From Paracoccaceae bacterium (GTDB taxonomy: Bacteria > Pseudomonadota > Alphaproteobacteria > Rhodobacterales > Rhodobacteraceae): 14,191 bases of DNA. The notes under the pieces were generated by a model. It was not told the origin of the DNA. It did not search any database and saw nothing but the letters and a program-made list of their open reading frames with translations. This document shows positions 7,314-14,191 of this stretch, piece by piece. The position numbers and the translations under genes are program-made. The first letter of the stretch is position 1, and every line of letters starts with the position of its first letter. Where the stretch lies: assembly GCA_007128995.1 (NCBI GenBank), contig SKWJ01000240.1, forward strand, positions 1-14,191. Direction: 5' to 3'.

Positions 7314-7381
7314 AAAAATTCGCCAATCTTCTGGCCAGAAGTGGCTATTTCGGATAATCGTTTCACTATTGGCAAAATTTT
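7314..7381. promoter_or_regulatory. Probable Lrp/AsnC operator in the divergent intergenic region
   Basis: AAAAATTCGCCAAT (7314-7327) and the complement of 7368-7381 (AAAATTTTGCCAAT) match at 12 of 14 bases, forming inverted arms 40 bases apart. Within them lies a perfect 14-base palindrome, CTTCTGGCCAGAAG (7328-7341). A possible -10 (GATAAT, 7353-7358) for the regulator gene sits between the palindrome and the right arm, 32 bases before its ATG. Lrp-family regulators usually bind several dyad sites next to their own gene and the divergent target. Binding here is inferred from position and symmetry. Confidence 0.5.
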
Positions 7382-7390
7382 CGGACAGAT

Positions 7391-7834
7391 ATGTCAGTAG
7401 ATGATGAGATATCCACCCGCCTGCTGGCAGCGTTGCGACAGGATTGCCGCATCTCCAACGCGGAATTAGCCAAGCGCGTCGGATTGTCACCGACATCGTG
7501 TTGGCGCCGTGTGCGGGCTCTAGAAGAGGCAGGTGCCATTCGCCGTTATACAGTCGATCTGGACGACGAGGTTCTGGGGCAGAATTTCAAGGCGATCGTC
7601 CATGTCAATCTTGCGCGCCATGATGACGCGCTGGTGCGGGACTTCATTCGCATGACCCATACCAGCGACGTGGTGCGCGCCTGTTATGCAATTACCGGGA
7701 CGGCGGATTTTCAACTGCATGTGACCTGCCGCGATCTGCACGCCTATAATCGCTTTCTTGATAACCACCTGTTGTCATTGCCTGCGGTCAAAGGCGCGCA
7801 GACCTTTCTCGTGCTCAAAGCCATCAAGGACTAG
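7391..7834 (+). CDS. Lrp/AsnC-family transcriptional regulator
   Basis: A full-length family member of 147 residues. The N-terminal winged helix-turn-helix spans about 4-63, with the second and third helices in NAELAKRVGLSPTSCWRRVRALEEAGAI. The C-terminal RAM (ligand-binding, oligomerising) domain spans about 64-147, from LGQNFKAIVHVNL through VRACYAITGTADFQLHVTCRD to the terminal LVLKAIKD. Members bind amino acids or related metabolites and act as dimers or octamers. It is divergent from the oxidoreductase with 134 bases between the starts, so it most likely controls that gene and itself in response to an aromatic or branched amino acid or its 2-oxoacid. The ATG at 7391 gives the usual N-terminus, with only a weak GGA upstream. 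If the oxidoreductase is dead in this strain, the regulator may have lost its main local target. Confidence 0.93.
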   Translation: MSVDDEISTRLLAALRQDCRISNAELAKRVGLSPTSCWRRVRALEEAGAIRRYTVDLDDEVLGQNFKAIVHVNLARHDDALVRDFIRMTHTSDVVRACYAITGTADFQLHVTCRDLHAYNRFLDNHLLSLPAVKGAQTFLVLKAIKD

Positions 7835-8027
7835 GTTGCACAGCAGATGCCCGCGCGCGAAGACCCTGCGCCCTATCAGGTGACGCGATCATCCAAAGAT
7901 GCTAGCCTGCCACTTCAGGTTCAAGGGCAGACTGAAAACTCGCCTTTTGCAGAAAGAAATGGCGCACCGGGTCCTGAACTGGCCAGACCGCATTCAGCAC
8001 GCTGGGCGCCACAAGGAAAGGGTATAC

Positions 8028-9818
8028 ATGTTTCGTGTCATCTCCATGGCCATTATGGCCGCTGGCTTTTCGCATCCATCGCTTGCGCAGCAAACATCTG
8101 ATCTGGTTGTTCCGGAACCGGAAACAGATGTGGCGGTGGATTTCCCCGGACTGTCAGACGCCGCGACGAGCGCGCTTGTGGCAAAACAGTCAGGACAGTC
8201 GGTTGAAGCCGAGCGCTGGATGATCAGTGCCGCTCATCCGCTGGCAGTAGAAGCTGGCGCCCGTGTCTTGCGCGAAGGGGGAACTGCCGCAGATGCGCTT
8301 GTCGCAACCCAAGCCGTGCTTGGTCTTGTCGAGCCCCAATCTTCGGGTCTGGGGGGCGGCGCGTTTCTTGTCTGGTATGACGCGCGATCAGGCGAAATCA
8401 CAACCCTCGATGCGCGGGAAACAGCCCCGCTTGCGGCAGATCCGCAGTATTTTCTGGATGAAGACGGTGCACCGCTGAATTTCAGGACTGCGGTCGTCAG
8501 CGGCCGATCTGTCGGAACGCCCGGAACACCCCGCCTGCTGGAAGACGCCCACCGCCGCTGGGGGCGCGCGAACTGGCACAGCCTGTTCGCTGAAGCGATT
8601 GACCATGCCGAAACAGGGTTCACAGTTTCACCCCGTCTGGCAGAGTCCGTCGCCGCTGCGGAAGACACGCTTGCAACATTTCCTGCGACGGCTGCATATT
8701 TCCTGCCAGATGGCGCCCCGCTTGCAGCAGGCAGCACATTGATGAACCCGGATTATGCCGACACGCTGCGCCAGATATCCGCGCGCGGGGCATCTGCCTT
8801 CTATTCCGGAGAGATCGCGGCAGATATCGTGGCCGCCACGCGGACAGAAGATTTGCCCGGCCTGCTGTCGATGGTGGATCTTGCGCGATATGAGGTCATG
8901 GAACGACCTGCAGTCTGTTACACATATCGCGAACATGACGTCTGCGGAATGGGCCCGCCATCATCGGGCGCGGTCGCGATTGCCCAGATTCTGGGAATGC
9001 TCGAGCATTTTGATCTTGGCGACATGGACCCGCAGGATGTTCAGACACGGCGGTTGATGGGCGATGCAACACGCCTCGCATTTGCCGACCGGGGCCGGTA
9101 TCTTGCAGATAGCGACTTTGTTCCGGTTCCCGTTCAGGGACTGATCGACCGCGATTATCTGGCCACACGCGCCGCGCTGCTGCGCAACGAGGATGCGCTG
9201 AGCGAAGTGTCAGCAGGTGAGCCAGAATGGGACCATGCCCTGCTCTGGGGCGATGATATGCGCATGGAATATCCGGCAACGTCGCATATCTCGATTGTGG
9301 ATGCGGATGGCAATGTCGCCGCAATGACAACCACGATCGAAAGTGGTTTTGGTTCTCGCATTTTTGTGCGCGGTTTTCTTCTGAACAATGAGCTGACCGA
9401 TTTTTCCTTTCGCACCCATGCCGACGGATGGCCGATTGCGAACCGGGTCGAGCCGGGCAAGCGTCCGCGCTCTTCCATGTCGCCCACAATCGTGACGCGT
9501 GACGGCGCCCCCATCCTTGCGATCGGAAGTCCCGGCGGCGCCACGATTATCGGCTTCACGGCGCAAGCAATTATCGCGCATCTCGACTGGGGGATGGGCG
9601 TTCAGGACGCCGTGACAATGCCGCATCTGGTGAACAGTTTCGGAACCTATCAGATCGAGGCAGGCACATGGGCAGAAGATCTTGAAGCCCCTCTGGCGGA
9701 GCTTGGCTTTCAGACGAATGTCACGGCGCTTACATCAGGACTGCATGCCATTTCGATTGGTGAGCGCCTTGAAGGTGGGGCTGATCCCCGGCGCGAGGGG
9801 ATCGCGCTGGGTGAATGA
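8028..9818 (+). CDS. ggt: Gamma-glutamyltranspeptidase (glutathione hydrolase), exported
   Basis: A precursor of 596 residues, normal for the family. A signal peptide with cleavage near SLA|QQ sends it to the periplasm. By family it transfers or hydrolyses the gamma-glutamyl group of glutathione and related compounds after cleaving itself into large and small subunits. Visible motifs are SGLGGGAF, the substrate-binding Arg in DARETAP, the self-cleavage site with nucleophile Thr418 (ACG at 9279) in ATSHISIVDADG, NNELTDFSF, RPRSSMSPTIV, and the oxyanion Gly pair in GSPGGATI. The stretch between DFSF and RPRSSM looks a few residues shorter than in the E. coli enzyme, which may mean a reduced lid over the active site. 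The ATG at 8028 was chosen because AAAGGG lies about five bases upstream and the signal peptide starts there; upstream in-frame starts would add up to 43 residues unlike a signal peptide. It lies 193 bases after the regulator, so co-transcription is possible but not shown. Confidence 0.95.
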   Translation: MFRVISMAIMAAGFSHPSLAQQTSDLVVPEPETDVAVDFPGLSDAATSALVAKQSGQSVEAERWMISAAHPLAVEAGARVLREGGTAADALVATQAVLGLVEPQSSGLGGGAFLVWYDARSGEITTLDARETAPLAADPQYFLDEDGAPLNFRTAVVSGRSVGTPGTPRLLEDAHRRWGRANWHSLFAEAIDHAETGFTVSPRLAESVAAAEDTLATFPATAAYFLPDGAPLAAGSTLMNPDYADTLRQISARGASAFYSGEIAADIVAATRTEDLPGLLSMVDLARYEVMERPAVCYTYREHDVCGMGPPSSGAVAIAQILGMLEHFDLGDMDPQDVQTRRLMGDATRLAFADRGRYLADSDFVPVPVQGLIDRDYLATRAALLRNEDALSEVSAGEPEWDHALLWGDDMRMEYPATSHISIVDADGNVAAMTTTIESGFGSRIFVRGFLLNNELTDFSFRTHADGWPIANRVEPGKRPRSSMSPTIVTRDGAPILAIGSPGGATIIGFTAQAIIAHLDWGMGVQDAVTMPHLVNSFGTYQIEAGTWAEDLEAPLAELGFQTNVTALTSGLHAISIGERLEGGADPRREGIALGE

Positions 9819-9838
9819 TCTGTCAGGCCAATGAAAAT

Positions 9839-9862
9839 GGGCGTCCCGTAAGCGGGACGCCC
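9839..9862. terminator. Hairpin terminator between convergent ggt and PRC-barrel genes
   Basis: GGGCGTCCCG (9839-9848) and CGGGACGCCC (9853-9862) form a perfect ten-pair stem with a four-base loop (TAAG), 20 bases after the ggt stop. On the minus strand the hairpin is followed by ATTTTCATT, a usable U-rich tract for the gene ending at 9895. On the plus strand TGTGCACAG follows, with no U run. It probably serves both genes, with the intrinsic signal better for the minus strand. Confidence 0.8.
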
Positions 9863-9894
9863 TGTGCACAGTCAGATCAAAACGTATCTATACA

Positions 9895-10443
9895 TCAGTC
9901 GAGCGGCGCCATAGGGTCCGCAGCGCCGTTGGTGACAACTGGTGCCGGCAGGTCTTCTCTGTCGCGGAAGACATATTCAGGCGCGGCATCCGCGGCTTCG
10001 CGCGTCATGTCCAACTGGATCTCACGCGCATCAAAATCGATCTGAAGTTCGTCAAACCGGACTGCAATCTGCTTTGCGCCGATCCCGAGAAAACCGCCAA
10101 CAGACAGGATCGCGGCAGTGATCTCATTCGTTTCCTGATCGATGATCAGATCCCCGATATTGCCGATCGTTTCATCCTGAAGCGAACGCACCGTTGTCCC
10201 GGTGATCCAGTCAACCCGCAACTCGTTGCTGGCCTGCTGCTGCATGATTGTGTCATTGGTGAACTCCGGCTCTGCATCGGCTGCCATGTCTGGCTCGGCG
10301 GCAGGGTCAGGGCTGTCCAGCGGGTCGGTCTGCTCGCCCACCATCGGGTCCGGCTGCTCTGGCGTCGTCGGGGCGTCCTGCGCGAAGGCCGGGACAGCAA
10401 ACAGCGGCACGATAAGCGATGTCGTCAAAAGAAGTCGTTGCAT
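9895..10443 (-). CDS. Exported PRC-barrel domain protein
   Basis: A protein of 182 residues. The ATG at 10443 has an excellent Shine-Dalgarno (GGAGGG, about four bases away) and starts a signal peptide cleaved near AFA|QDA (residue 21). Residues 22-65 are a Pro-, Asp- and Glu-rich, probably disordered linker. The PRC-barrel domain spans about 70-150: a start like that of the photosynthetic reaction centre H subunit (RVDWITGTTVRSLQDETIGNI), then GDLIIDQETNEITAAILSVGGFLGIGAKQIAVRFDEL. Such small beta-barrels bind proteins or RNA. Exported versions with this layout are common in alphaproteobacteria, but their role is not established. It lies 227 bases downstream of the large hybrid kinase on the same strand, which is far for a tight operon, and it ends at the hairpin shared with ggt. 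Confidence 0.87.
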   Translation of the reverse strand: MQRLLLTTSLIVPLFAVPAFAQDAPTTPEQPDPMVGEQTDPLDSPDPAAEPDMAADAEPEFTNDTIMQQQASNELRVDWITGTTVRSLQDETIGNIGDLIIDQETNEITAAILSVGGFLGIGAKQIAVRFDELQIDFDAREIQLDMTREAADAAPEYVFRDREDLPAPVVTNGAADPMAPLD

Positions 10444-10670
10444 GTTACCCTCCATGATCGGGCGGGCCCTCGTCCGGTATGGAGAGGCTGCGCCGCCTAT
10501 GTGTGACCACGAAACCCCCATTCCGGCCCGCTGGTTTCACAGACAGGCGCGCGATCAGCGGAAATTTGCGCACAAGGCGCGTAACAAAGTGCCCCGTTGA
10601 CGCGATCAGGCAGATCGAAAAGCGCGCGGGGGCGGACATGTCAGAGGTTGCAAGAACTGCTGAATACCTG

Positions 10671-13580
10671 TCAGGTTGGCAGCATCTCTGCCAGCCGTTG
10701 GGCCAGATCGGATTTGCGAAAGGGTTTTCGCAGAAACCCGATCCGCTGATCAAGCTGTCCATCGGGGGTAGAGATATCATCTGCATGGCCAGAGACAAGC
10801 AGCACCGGCAGATCGGCATGTTCCACCAGCACCAGCTCTGCAAGCTGACGGCCATTGATTTCGCCCGGCATCACGATGTCAGAGAGCAGAAGGTCGAAGC
10901 GTTCTCCCGCACGCAAGCGCCCAAGAGCCGGGGTGGCGCTACTCTCGGCGACGACGGCATAGCCAAGCGAACGCAGAATCATGCAGATATAATCGCGCAC
11001 CTGCTCTTCATCCTCGACCAGCAGGATCCGGGCGCGTGGAGAAGGGTCACGCACTGTGGCGACAGGCTCTGTGCTGCCGGGCTCATCACGCTCCGGGCCA
11101 TCATGTACTGGCAAAAGCAACTCGACAGCCGTTCCCGCGCTCTCAGAGCTGTGGACCCGCACACGCCCGCCGGACTGGTGGACAAAGCCATGTACCATGC
11201 TCAGGCCCAGCCCACTGCCCTGGCCCGGAGGCTTGGTCGTGAAAAAGGGCTCAAACACGCGCGTCCGCGTCTTCTCATTCATGCCATGGCCAGTGTCGGA
11301 AACCATGATTTTGATGTATTCGCGCGCCTGTGTTCCATTTTCGCCATCATCAGGATCAAACAGTGCCGCGCTGGTCGTTATGCGCAGCGTCCCGCCTTCG
11401 GGCATCGCGTCACGCGCATTCACACAAAGATTGAGGATAGCGCTTTCAAACATCGCGCGATCTACCTGCACAGACCCCAGCTTGCGCGCCAGTTCCAGTT
11501 CCAGCGCAATCGCAGGTGTGATCGACCTTCCGATCAGCAAGCGCATGTTCTCTATGATCATGTTCGGATCGAAGATACCCGGCAACAGCGGTTGCTTGCG
11601 TGCGAAGGCAAGCAACCGCTGGGTCAGTTCTGCAGCACGTTCCGAGGCAAGCATGATCTGCTGGGCCATTGTCGCAATGTCAGTCCCAGCGGGAAGCGTT
11701 TCATTCAAAGCTTCGGCATTGCCGAGAATAACCGTCAGAAGATTGTTGAAGTCATGGGCGATTCCCCCAGTTAGCTGGCCTATCGCATCCAGCCGCTGTG
11801 ACTGGCGCAACTGTGCTTCAAGCTCTTTCTGCTCGGACAGATTGATAATGTTGCCGATCAGGCGCACTGCCTGACCGAAGTCATCGCGCAGGATGCTTGC
11901 GCGCTCCAGAACTGGAATATAGCTGCCATCACTCAGCCTGAGCCGGTATTCTGCCTCCCATGACGTGCCATCGCCGCTGATCGCTTCTGCGATCCCTGCG
12001 AGGATCGCGACACTGTCATCGGGGTGAACGCTGTCAACCCAGGTTTGTCTGGGGACTTCGCAGGCACCGGGCGTCATATCCCTCAGCCAGCTTGCCGCAT
12101 CATTCACCCAGGTTTTTTCTGTCGTGAGATCGCGGTCGAAGATGTAATCGCTTGATGCATGTGCAATATGTCGGAACCGCTCTTCGGCACGGCGCTGGCT
12201 GGTGATGTCAAGTTCTGCCACCAGCAGGCGGCCACTGCCGGGTGCAGGCAGTTGCATTCTCACCAGCACCTCTGCCCGGCCTCCGTCTGCGCGCGTCACG
12301 GTGTAACCGGCCTCGAAATCGGGGCGGCGGTCCCACAAGGCCAGCAACAGACCACGCAGCGTCGCCCGGTAGGTCGGTTCCAGCATCTGGGCGCGCAAGG
12401 CGCGCGTCATACCATCGGGCCCATCCGCATCCACCCCGTATAACTGGCGCGCGGCCCGGTTTGCATCCAGAACAGTTATGCCCATCGCCGCCTGATCAAC
12501 GAACTCAGGATTAGCATCAAGCCAAGGCTCGAGCGCGATGACAGGTGTCTGTTTCAACTCGGCCAGCATCATGGTGATTGCGGTTATGTCATTCTCCCAG
12601 ATCGCGATGGGAAGAAAGTCAAACAGGCTGTGATAGCGCCGTTCGCTTGCGTGCAACTGGTCACGACTGGCAACCTCTGAAATCGCCGTGCGCACCGTCT
12701 TGCCCAGCCTGTGCAGCAAGGCGACCTGAGCATTTGTCGGCGCGCAGGGCGACGCATGAAAACAGGCCAGACAGGCAATTGGTGTGCCAGACGCATCCAT
12801 AACCGGAAGCGCCCAGCACGCAGCCAGGCCCTGACTGGCGGCAGCCTGAAATTGTCCGCTCCAGAGTGGGTCTTGCCTTGTATCCGTTGTAAAGACAGGC
12901 TTGCGACGGAACACGGCGGTCCCGCAGGTCAATTGGCCTTCGGCGACACGCAGCGGCGCGATGTCGCGATACCACCCCTCAAGCATGGTATCCCCCGACA
13001 TGGTGTCGAGGTATTTGCCATCTTCGGACACAAGAATGACAATGGCGCGGGCCCCCTGCAGGACATCACTCACAGCCACGCAGATATCTTTGAGGAGTGG
13101 GTTCAGCGGCGCGCCGGCTGCGATCCCCTCAAGAACATGGCGCTCGACCATCTGTAGGCGCAGTTCGGCTTCGCGCGCATCTTCCGCATCGCGAAGATCC
13201 TCGATATCGATCGCGCTCCCGTACCATCGCTGGATCTGTCCACTCGCATCCTCCTGCGGACGCGCATCCACCAGGTGGCGACGCCAGCACGCTTGCGGCA
13301 ACGACCAGAGCCGGAATTCGGTCCGAAACGGCTTTCCCCGCCCGATCGCGGCATGCCAGGCAGCAAGAACCTTGTCGCGGTCATCCGCATGCAGGGCCAC
13401 ACGCCAGCTGCCATCGGCCAGTTCACTGTCAGAGACGCCGGTGACACGCCGGAATGCTCCGTTCACCCAGTCAAAGGTTCCATCAGGGCGCGCAGTCCAG
13501 ATTATCTGCGGAAGGGCTTCGGCAAAGCTGCGTTCCGGAGTGCTTGCTGCTTGCAGGGGTGCGCCGTGTTGTGTCTTCAT
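10671..13580 (-). CDS. Hybrid sensor histidine kinase, PAS-GAF-PAS-PAS-HisKA-HATPase-REC
   Basis: A complete protein of 969 residues. The first PAS (about 20-135) is of the PAS_3 type (IIWTARPDGTFDWVN and a PAC ending near YGSAIDIEDL). A GAF domain spans about 150-305 (from LKDICVAVSDVL to ALLHRLGKTV). A second, divergent PAS covers about 315-455, with the signature of a lineage in which LPIAIWENDITAI is followed by NPEFVDQAAMGITVLDANRAA. A third PAS spans about 470-585. The HisKA domain has GGIAHDFNNLL with the phospho-accepting His609 (nt 11754-11756). The ATPase domain has DTGHGMNEKTRTRVFEPFFTTK and GSGLGLSMV. The receiver has VEDEE and phospho-accepting Asp901 in LLSDIVMPG (nt 10878-10880), plus Lys in RKPFR. 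There is no membrane segment, so it senses a cytoplasmic cue. No heme- or flavin-binding motif could be assigned by eye. The ATG at 13580 follows GAGG with short spacing. It lies 256 bases downstream of recO; its output partner is unknown. Confidence 0.93.
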   Translation of the reverse strand: MKTQHGAPLQAASTPERSFAEALPQIIWTARPDGTFDWVNGAFRRVTGVSDSELADGSWRVALHADDRDKVLAAWHAAIGRGKPFRTEFRLWSLPQACWRRHLVDARPQEDASGQIQRWYGSAIDIEDLRDAEDAREAELRLQMVERHVLEGIAAGAPLNPLLKDICVAVSDVLQGARAIVILVSEDGKYLDTMSGDTMLEGWYRDIAPLRVAEGQLTCGTAVFRRKPVFTTDTRQDPLWSGQFQAAASQGLAACWALPVMDASGTPIACLACFHASPCAPTNAQVALLHRLGKTVRTAISEVASRDQLHASERRYHSLFDFLPIAIWENDITAITMMLAELKQTPVIALEPWLDANPEFVDQAAMGITVLDANRAARQLYGVDADGPDGMTRALRAQMLEPTYRATLRGLLLALWDRRPDFEAGYTVTRADGGRAEVLVRMQLPAPGSGRLLVAELDITSQRRAEERFRHIAHASSDYIFDRDLTTEKTWVNDAASWLRDMTPGACEVPRQTWVDSVHPDDSVAILAGIAEAISGDGTSWEAEYRLRLSDGSYIPVLERASILRDDFGQAVRLIGNIINLSEQKELEAQLRQSQRLDAIGQLTGGIAHDFNNLLTVILGNAEALNETLPAGTDIATMAQQIMLASERAAELTQRLLAFARKQPLLPGIFDPNMIIENMRLLIGRSITPAIALELELARKLGSVQVDRAMFESAILNLCVNARDAMPEGGTLRITTSAALFDPDDGENGTQAREYIKIMVSDTGHGMNEKTRTRVFEPFFTTKPPGQGSGLGLSMVHGFVHQSGGRVRVHSSESAGTAVELLLPVHDGPERDEPGSTEPVATVRDPSPRARILLVEDEEQVRDYICMILRSLGYAVVAESSATPALGRLRAGERFDLLLSDIVMPGEINGRQLAELVLVEHADLPVLLVSGHADDISTPDGQLDQRIGFLRKPFRKSDLAQRLAEMLPT
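11586..11621. repeat. Perfect 14-base inverted repeat inside the hybrid kinase gene
   Basis: CAGCGGTTGCTTGC (11586-11599) and GCAAGCAACCGCTG (11608-11621) are exact reverse complements separated by eight bases. The repeat falls in the kinase segment encoding QRLLAFARKQPLL, just after the HisKA helices. The match is direct; a function is not implied. Confidence 0.9.
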
Positions 13581-13836
13581 GACCTCGTCGCTACAACCTT
13601 CCTTCCACGATGCCCGATTCAGACACCGGTTTCAACCTTAAGGCCCAAACCCTTGTGGTGTGAACCCAGCGGAAGGAGCATAAGCTTTGTGACGACCTGT
13701 TCCTGAAGGTTCCATGCAGCCCATCCGAGACGCAGATTTGGCCCAATGCCCGGCAGGCTGGCCAGTCACCCGAAACAGATCCCAAGCCGCAGAGCAAACA
13801 CCCATGAAGACCATTGCGCCCATCAGACGCCACGCG

Positions 13837-14191
13837 CTACTGACCCAGAAGTGCGATCAGGCGCGCACGTGCCTCTGGCACCGGCCGTCCCAACGATTCG
13901 GCCAGCCAGTGATGCAGGAAGTACCCGCTCAGGTGCAGCGCTGTTCGCGCACCTTCCAGATCAAAGCCGGTGTCTGACAGCAATGCCCGTGGATAGACAA
14001 GCAGCCGCGCAGCATAGTCGCCTGCACCGATCTGCGTGACCGCGCGCCCTGTACGCGGCGAAACATAAGCGAGATCCTCGACAGCCCCTGTCACTGCACA
14101 TTGCGCAAGGTCCAGACCGAAGCCCGACTCTTCCAGCAAGTGCAATTCCCACAGGGCATACGCACGCAGCCAGCCATCACGCCCCAGCCCA
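13837..14191 (-). CDS. recO: DNA repair protein RecO, C-terminal part (5' end outside the window)
   Basis: The frame runs from the right edge to a TAG at 13837-13839 and gives 117 residues. The pattern WLRAYALWELHLLEESGFGLDL, then CAVTGAVEDLAYVSPRTGRAV, then a helical tail (SGYFLHHWL, then PEARARLIALLGQ) is that of the C-terminal domain of alphaproteobacterial RecO. RecO helps load RecA onto SSB-coated single-stranded DNA in the RecFOR recombinational repair pathway and acts in the cytoplasm. The zinc-ligand cysteines of some RecO proteins are absent here apart from the single Cys in CAVTG, which is usual in this lineage as far as I recall. The N-terminal OB-fold and the start lie beyond the window. 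Confidence 0.88.
   Translation of the reverse strand, partial: GLGRDGWLRAYALWELHLLEESGFGLDLAQCAVTGAVEDLAYVSPRTGRAVTQIGAGDYAARLLVYPRALLSDTGFDLEGARTALHLSGYFLHHWLAESLGRPVPEARARLIALLGQ

Noticed and set aside
10445..10639. Small minus-strand ORF between the kinase and PRC-barrel genes, starting at the ATG near 10639 (64 codons)
   Set aside because: No Shine-Dalgarno precedes the ATG, the protein is Arg/Pro-rich with no domain, and its stop lies within the PRC-barrel gene's ribosome binding region by chance.
10479..11774. Plus-strand open frame of 431 codons opposite the large kinase
   Set aside because: It overlaps conserved kinase and receiver motifs on the other strand, and the translation is low in structure and shows no family pattern.
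13638..13823. Small minus-strand ORF (61 codons) between recO and the kinase
   Set aside because: The N-terminus is mildly hydrophobic, but there is no convincing ribosome binding site and other frames here are equally open, so coding cannot be supported.

Overview
The window looks like a chromosomal segment of an alphaproteobacterium, most likely of the Rhodobacteraceae/Roseobacter type. The basis is the high-GC codon use, the VPLPA-CTERM (exosortase-sorted) protein, the IalB-family protein, the long fused indolepyruvate:ferredoxin oxidoreductase with a divergent Lrp/AsnC regulator, and the alphaproteobacterial style of the RecO C-terminus. No rRNA, tRNA, CRISPR, insertion sequence or phage gene was seen.

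Layout. (1) 3-2009 (+): 3' part of a soluble multi-PAS hybrid histidine kinase that begins outside the window. (2) 2010-3294 (+): a regulatory leader, then a secreted VPLPA-CTERM protein whose 5' end is interrupted. A good Shine-Dalgarno and ATG at 2230 open the reading frame, a TGA follows after five codons, and the signal peptide begins directly after it. (3) 3363-3815 (+): a small periplasmic IalB-family protein. (4) 3825-7256 (-): a 1143-codon 2-oxoacid (indolepyruvate-type):ferredoxin oxidoreductase, in one frame throughout but broken by an in-frame TAG and an in-frame TAA in the linker between its N-terminal half and its thiamine-diphosphate domain. (5) 7391-7834 (+): a divergent Lrp/AsnC regulator sharing a 134-bp region rich in inverted repeats with the oxidoreductase. 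(6) 8028-9818 (+): an exported gamma-glutamyltranspeptidase, ending at a strong hairpin shared with the convergent gene. (7) 9895-10443 (-): an exported PRC-barrel protein. (8) 10671-13580 (-): a second large hybrid histidine kinase (PAS-GAF-PAS-PAS-HisKA-HATPase-REC). (9) 13837-14191 (-): the 3' end of recO, which continues outside the window.

How the genes relate. The regulator and the oxidoreductase form a recognisable unit for 2-oxoacids derived from aromatic or branched amino acids, with the regulator probably sensing an amino acid. The transpeptidase, PRC-barrel protein, IalB-like protein and VPLPA-CTERM protein are all exported, but nothing shows that they act together. The two hybrid kinases look like independent cytoplasmic sensors with unknown partners.

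The most notable point is that two genes carry clean in-frame stop codons (TGA in one, TAG and TAA in the other) while the downstream coding sequence, including all metal- and cofactor-binding motifs, looks intact. All three stop codons also end normal genes in the window, so a changed genetic code is not the explanation. Recent nonsense mutation, sequence error or local translational recoding remain. I found no convincing undescribed multi-gene system. No gap between genes exceeds 300 bases. The gaps at 7835-8027 and 10444-10670 hold nothing I could identify, and 13581-13836 holds only weak open frames.
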